NCBI GenBank assembly: GCA_019118445.1
Contig: DWYY01000124.1
Span: 16,603 to 80,602, forward strand
Source of the DNA: Candidatus Eisenbergiella merdipullorum
GTDB taxonomy: Bacteria; Bacillota; Clostridia; Lachnospirales; Lachnospiraceae
Direction: 5' to 3'
DNA: 64,000 nt
The notes below the pieces were generated by a model. It had not been told where the DNA came from. It ran no database searches and saw only the letters and a list, made by a program, of their open reading frames with translations. Shown here in pieces: positions 60,352 through 64,000 of the stretch. Positions within the stretch are counted from its first letter, which is position 1. Each line of letters begins with the position of its first letter. The translations under genes and the position numbers were made by a program.

Positions 60352-61815
60352 TCAGAATTGCATGTAAATGAATTCTGTGGTTACTCCTTTCTCTGAAAAA
60401 AGCAGGATGGCTAACAGAAGCAGTATATAGATTGGCCAGCGGATAAAAAAGCGCTGTCTGGAGATCAGGGCGATCACATCGGTTTTAAGGGATGCCAGAT
60501 CGAAGAAAAACAGCGGGATCATCGGCAGGCAGCGGAACAGCAGGCCGGTAAGCGTGAGCCCCATCTGGAGCGCACAGTCATGGATGTAAGTAGTAGGGGA
60601 GCTGATCCCGGTGAACATATTCCGGATCACATAGAGCGCGTCTTCCAGGGTGGCGGCCCGGAAAAAGATCCAGGCGAAGCAGACCAGAAGGAAGGTCACC
60701 GGGACGGTGATGATGCACAGCAGGGCGTGCAGCCGTCCATTGGTCTGGAAACGGGAATTTTTTCTGTTCCAGGGGAAAAAGCCTTCGATGACCTGGAGCA
60801 CGCCGTGGATGCCGCCCCATAGAACGAAATTCCAGCTCGCCCCGTGCCAGAGCCCGCTGACCAGGAAGGTGATCATGATATTGAGGGCATGGCGAATGCA
60901 CCCCACCCGGTTCCCGCCCAGAGGAATGTAGATATAGTCCCGGAGCCAGGTGGAAAGGGAAATATGCCATCTTCCCCAGAAATCCTTGATAGACGAGGCA
61001 AAATAGGGGGAACGGAAATTGGGCGACAGACGGATCCCTAAGATCCCGGCAGACCCCAGAGCAATGTCTGTGTATCCCGAAAAATCACAGTAAAGCTGGA
61101 TGGCATAAAAAAAGGTGGATAACATGAGGGAAAACCCCGTATAGGACGGAAGATCGCCGTAGACCTGGCTGACATAAATGGAAAGCCCGTCCGCGAGCAC
61201 CAGCTTTTTAAAAAAGCCCCAAGCCATCAGCTTCATGCTGTAAGACGCCAATTTATAGTGAAAACGGTGTGGCTTATGAAGCTGGGGGAGCAGAGAAGCG
61301 CCCCGCTCGATCGGCCCCTGCATGACTTTCGGGAAAAAGGAAATATATACCGCGTAGATCCCAAAATGTCGTTCCGCGGGGATCTTTTCCCGATATACGT
61401 CAACAAGATAGCTGATCGTCTGGAACAGATAGAACGAGATCCCAATGGGAAGCGCGATCTGAAGCGTCAGCGGCTGCATGGGAATGGAAAAATGCTGCAG
61501 CAGCGCCGCCACATTTTCGGAAAAGAAATTCAGATATTTGAAAAAGAACAAAAGACCTGCGCAGAATAGAATAGAAAGCACCAGAACCGTTTTTTTATAA
61601 ACAGCCGAAGGTGCTTTCCGTTCCATATAAAGCGCCGCGTAATAGGAAACCACGGTGGTAAGCAGGAGGACCAGAAGATATTCCGGCCCCCATGTGGCAT
61701 AAAAGAAATAGCTGGCGGCCAGCAGCAGCGCCCAGCGCCATTTTCTGGGCATGATCCAGCATAAAAGGAAGATGATGGGCAGAAAAGCGGCGTAGCCAAA
61801 CGAATTAAAAAGCAT
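60352..61815 (-). CDS. MBOAT family O-acyltransferase (AlgI-like)
   Basis: A 487-residue protein with about 11 helices. The start MLFNSFGYAAFLP is typical of AlgI-like members; LPIGISFYLFQTISYLVDVY, SFFPKVMQGPIER, DFSGYTDIALG, DFWGRWHISLSTWLRDYIYI and VSGLWHGASWNF follow, with the catalytic His in LWHG. It is nearer to the AlgI branch than the MBOAT at 29978. With the SGNH gene it would acetylate or otherwise O-acylate an exported polysaccharide or wall polymer. AAAGGGA precedes the ATG at 61815. Confidence 0.9.
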   Translation of the reverse strand: MLFNSFGYAAFLPIIFLLCWIMPRKWRWALLLAASYFFYATWGPEYLLVLLLTTVVSYYAALYMERKAPSAVYKKTVLVLSILFCAGLLFFFKYLNFFSENVAALLQHFSIPMQPLTLQIALPIGISFYLFQTISYLVDVYREKIPAERHFGIYAVYISFFPKVMQGPIERGASLLPQLHKPHRFHYKLASYSMKLMAWGFFKKLVLADGLSIYVSQVYGDLPSYTGFSLMLSTFFYAIQLYCDFSGYTDIALGSAGILGIRLSPNFRSPYFASSIKDFWGRWHISLSTWLRDYIYIPLGGNRVGCIRHALNIMITFLVSGLWHGASWNFVLWGGIHGVLQVIEGFFPWNRKNSRFQTNGRLHALLCIITVPVTFLLVCFAWIFFRAATLEDALYVIRNMFTGISSPTTYIHDCALQMGLTLTGLLFRCLPMIPLFFFDLASLKTDVIALISRQRFFIRWPIYILLLLAILLFSEKGVTTEFIYMQF

Positions 61816-61868
61816 AGGAGTCCCTTTCTAACCCGGCAGTCTGCCGGTCGTTTATCGTAGCGTAAGTT

Positions 61869-61898
61869 ATTATACTACAGGACTGGAAAAATATACAA
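61869..61898 (-). promoter_or_regulatory. Promoter of MBOAT-SGNH operon
   Basis: On the minus strand: TTGTAT (61898-61893), 18 bases, TATAAT (61874-61869). Start near 61862, about 47 bases before the MBOAT ATG. A GC-rich ACCGGCAGACTGCCGG stem lies in the leader. Confidence 0.65.
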
Positions 61899-61924
61899 GC
61901 CCATGCTGAACGGCGGCGCGGGAG

Positions 61925-63863
61925 TTTGACAGTTGAATAATTAGAATAGTACTTGCGGGTCGCATAAAACCTGCTTTTTTTGTGTCAAATTTTTAGTTTT
62001 TATATATGTTATTTTATGTTATTGTGTGATATAATAAGGGGAAGGAGGGATTGTCTATGAATCTTCACATATCAAAATCCAAAAATGCAGAGTCATTTTA
62101 TATCTGCAGATCTTATGTAAAAGCGAATGGCAGTACTTCTTCCATGATCGTCCGCAAGCTTGGAACTTTAGAACAGCTTTTAGCGGAGCATGGACCGACA
62201 AGAGATGATGTCCTTGCATGGGCAAAAAATGAAGTGAAACTAGAAACTGAAAAATACAAAGAAGAAAAAACGGTTTTGATCCCTTTCCATGCAGACAGGC
62301 AGTTAGATTATGATAAACAGGTCTTTTTCCGTGGAGGTTACCTTTTCCTGCAATCCGTTTATTACCAGATGCAGATCAATAAGATCTGCCGGAAATTGAA
62401 ACAAAGATATAAATTTCAATACGACATCAATGCGATCCTTTCTGACCTGGTCTATGCAAGGGTCCTGGAACCATGCAGCAAGCGGTCTTCCTATAAGGCT
62501 GCATCGGAGTTCCTGGAAAAACCTTCCTATCAGCTTCATGATGTGTACCGCGCATTGGATATCCTTGGCGCTGGATCTGACATGATCCAGGCTGAAGCCT
62601 ATAAAAACAGCCATTTCCTGGGGAAAAGGAATGATAAGATCCTTTATTATGACTGCTCGAATTATTATTTCGAGATCGAGCAGGAAGACGGAAGCAAAAA
62701 GTACGGGAAAAGCAAAGAACACCGGCCAAACCCGATCATTCAAATGGGGCTTTTTATGGACGGGGACGGGATTCCCCTTGCTTTTTCCCTCTTCCCGGGA
62801 AACGCAAACGAGCAGACATCGCTAAAACCGTTAGAGAAGAAAGTCCTTGGGGATTTCGGATGCCAGAAATTCATTTATTGCAGCGATGCCGGACTGGGTC
62901 CGGAAGCCATCCGGGAATACAACCATATGGGAGAGCGGGCTTATATCGTCACCCAATCGATCAAAAAACTGGCAAAGGAAGAAAAAGAGTGGGCATTAAA
63001 CCTCCAGGGATTTAAACGGGTCTGCGATGGCACGCCTGTCGATATCACGAAGCTGCCGGAGGATGACAAAGGGCTTTATTACAAGGACGAGCCGTATACC
63101 ACAAAAAAACTGCACCAGCGTTTGATCATAACCTACTCCCCTAAATATGCCTTATATCAGAAATCCATCCGGGATAAGCAGGTGGAGCGGGCACAAAAGA
63201 TGCTGGATTCGGGGGAGACAAAAAAGAACCGGAAGAACCCGAATGACCCGGCACGTTTCATTGGAAAGATGGCTGTTACAAAAGATGGGGAGGCTGCGGA
63301 TATCAAACAGTATCTGGATGAGGATAAGATTGCAGAAGAGGCGCAGTATGATGGGCTTTATGCAGTATGCACGGATCTTTTAGATGATGAGGTCGATGAT
63401 ATCTTAAAAGTAAGTGAAGGCAGATGGAAGATCGAAGAATGCTTCCGGATCATGAAAACGGATTTTACTGCAAGACCGGTTTATTTAAGGGATGAAAACA
63501 GGATCAAAGCCCATTTCCTGATCTGTTTTCTTGGATTAACCGTCTACCGTTACCTTGAGAAAAAACTGGATTTAAAATACACCTGCGAAGAATTGCTGGA
63601 CACACTGAAAGCAATGAACTTTGCCGGGATACAAGAGCAGGGCTTCATCCCTCTGTATCGTCGGGAAAGTATCACGGATGCTCTTCATGAAGCCTGCGGT
63701 TTCCGGACGGACTATCAATTCATAACCAAAAGTAAAATGAGAACAATCCAGAAAAAAAGTAAAGGGAAGGAATAAATTACTATAGTTCGAAACAACAGCA
63801 AAAATCGCTGTAGCCCAGTAAGCACAAGGGATACAGCGATTTTTTCTTCCGTCAACTGTCAAA
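61925..63863 (+). mobile_element. IS1634-family insertion sequence
   Basis: A complete element of about 1.94 kb with perfect 12-base terminal inverted repeats: TTTGACAGTTGA at 61925-61936 and TCAACTGTCAAA at 63852-63863. Both ends carry hairpins that shield the transposase from outside transcription: GCGGGT/ACCTGC plus T-run at 61955-61981, and a 13-base stem AAAAATCGCTGTA/TACAGCGATTTTT at 63800-63844. No direct target repeat is obvious in the flanks (GCGGGAG on the left, GACAGGA on the right). Confidence 0.85.
62057..63775 (+). CDS. IS1634 family transposase
   Basis: A 572-residue DDE transposase, full length and without frameshift. The ATG at 62057 follows GGAGGG at seven bases. The catalytic residues are likely Asp in ILYYDCSNYYFE, Asp in YCSDAGLGPEA and Glu in RWKIEECFRIMKTDF, the last being the Y/R-x-K-IEE signature of the IS4-like superfamily. 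An extended -10 (TGATATAAT near 62030) lies upstream inside the element. Nothing suggests it is inactive. Confidence 0.92.
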   Translation: MNLHISKSKNAESFYICRSYVKANGSTSSMIVRKLGTLEQLLAEHGPTRDDVLAWAKNEVKLETEKYKEEKTVLIPFHADRQLDYDKQVFFRGGYLFLQSVYYQMQINKICRKLKQRYKFQYDINAILSDLVYARVLEPCSKRSSYKAASEFLEKPSYQLHDVYRALDILGAGSDMIQAEAYKNSHFLGKRNDKILYYDCSNYYFEIEQEDGSKKYGKSKEHRPNPIIQMGLFMDGDGIPLAFSLFPGNANEQTSLKPLEKKVLGDFGCQKFIYCSDAGLGPEAIREYNHMGERAYIVTQSIKKLAKEEKEWALNLQGFKRVCDGTPVDITKLPEDDKGLYYKDEPYTTKKLHQRLIITYSPKYALYQKSIRDKQVERAQKMLDSGETKKNRKNPNDPARFIGKMAVTKDGEAADIKQYLDEDKIAEEAQYDGLYAVCTDLLDDEVDDILKVSEGRWKIEECFRIMKTDFTARPVYLRDENRIKAHFLICFLGLTVYRYLEKKLDLKYTCEELLDTLKAMNFAGIQEQGFIPLYRRESITDALHEACGFRTDYQFITKSKMRTIQKKSKGKE

Positions 63864-63893
63864 GACAGGATTATAAGGAAAAGACTAACGAAA

Positions 63894-64000
63894 TTATCCA
63901 TGAATGTCAAGTACAATATGCTCCGAGATCCGTTTCCCGTGATCGTAAAAAATCTCATCTTCCTCTGTGATTTCCCGGTGCACTTCCGCCGGATGGCCAA
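63894..64000 (-). CDS. Unknown protein, last 34 residues
   Basis: On the minus strand a frame enters from the right edge and stops at TAA (63896-63894). The visible end reads GHPAEVHREITEEDEIFY, then DHGKRISEHIVLDIHG. Its composition (acidic, balanced, no repeats) looks like genuine protein, unlike the other two frames, one of which crosses into the insertion sequence. It stops 31 bases outside the right end of the IS, so the element inserted just beyond the gene. The family is not recognised from so little. Confidence 0.45.
   Translation of the reverse strand, partial: GHPAEVHREITEEDEIFYDHGKRISEHIVLDIHG

Noticed and set aside
1..64000. tRNA, rRNA and prophage genes
   Set aside because: No cloverleaf pattern with GGTTCGAATCC-type arms, no rRNA signature stretches and no integrase or phage structural genes were seen on reading both strands.

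Overview
The window looks like the chromosome of a low-to-mid GC Gram-positive clostridium, most likely a Lachnospiraceae-type gut anaerobe. The pointers are GGAGG ribosome sites, TTGACA/TATAAT promoters, a SAM-I riboswitch before metK, an archaeal-type aspartate--tRNA(Asn) ligase, a clostridial hemA-to-hemL cluster with a CobA-HemD fusion, a superoxide reductase, a DUF6472 mini-protein and an IS1634-type transposase. The species cannot be fixed from sequence reading alone.

Bases 1-35,300 form one very large surface-glycan region, all on the + strand. The left edge (1-1,100) is A/T-rich and eroded: the end of an unknown gene, a GtrA protein and a dead GT4 glycosyltransferase. After it come five GT2, two GT4 and one GT-D glycosyltransferases, an ABC flippase/exporter, a UDP-glucuronate 4-epimerase, an OafA-type acyltransferase, a ChbG/YdjC deacetylase, a SPASM radical SAM protein, and at least nine large multi-spanning membrane proteins. 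The membrane proteins are two PTPS-related, two with a DHKGP motif, one GT39-like, one DUF6020 and three DUF6056, and probably act as lipid-linked-sugar-dependent (GT-C-like) transferases or glycan assembly factors. Internal promoters at about 4,236, 21,212, 27,815 and 34,151 split the region into transcription units.

The most interesting part is 27,908-31,543: an FkbH-type HAD-IIIC enzyme, a dedicated acyl carrier protein and an MBOAT O-acyltransferase in a row. By analogy with FkbH chemistry (glyceryl transfer from 1,3-bisphosphoglycerate to a carrier protein) and with the Dlt system (activation, carrier, MBOAT, SGNH protein), it could decorate a surface polymer with a glyceroyl-type acyl group. 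An SGNH lipoprotein follows at 34,235.

Bases 35,399-42,261 hold a DUF6472 protein and a tetrapyrrole operon (hemA, precorrin-2 dehydrogenase, hemC, cobA-hemD, hemB, hemL) making uroporphyrinogen III and precorrin-2/sirohydrochlorin from glutamyl-tRNA. Bases 42,262-48,000 are mixed: superoxide reductase, truncated NUDIX gene, aspS2 with a short upstream ORF, MBL hydrolase, acyltransferase, decayed AbrB-type antitoxin and a flavin reductase. Bases 48,186-50,192 supply nucleotide sugars (a sugar-1-phosphate uridylyltransferase-like protein and galE). Then come a hemolysin III family protein, a small alarmone synthetase, a hendecad-repeat tail-anchored protein, a second flavin reductase, an M23/LysM/G5 cell-wall hydrolase, murA and riboswitch-controlled metK. 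The right end has a second, divergent MBOAT plus DltD/AlgX-like pair, an intact IS1634-family element (61,925-63,863) and the last codons of a minus-strand gene.

No tRNA, rRNA, CRISPR array or prophage module was seen.
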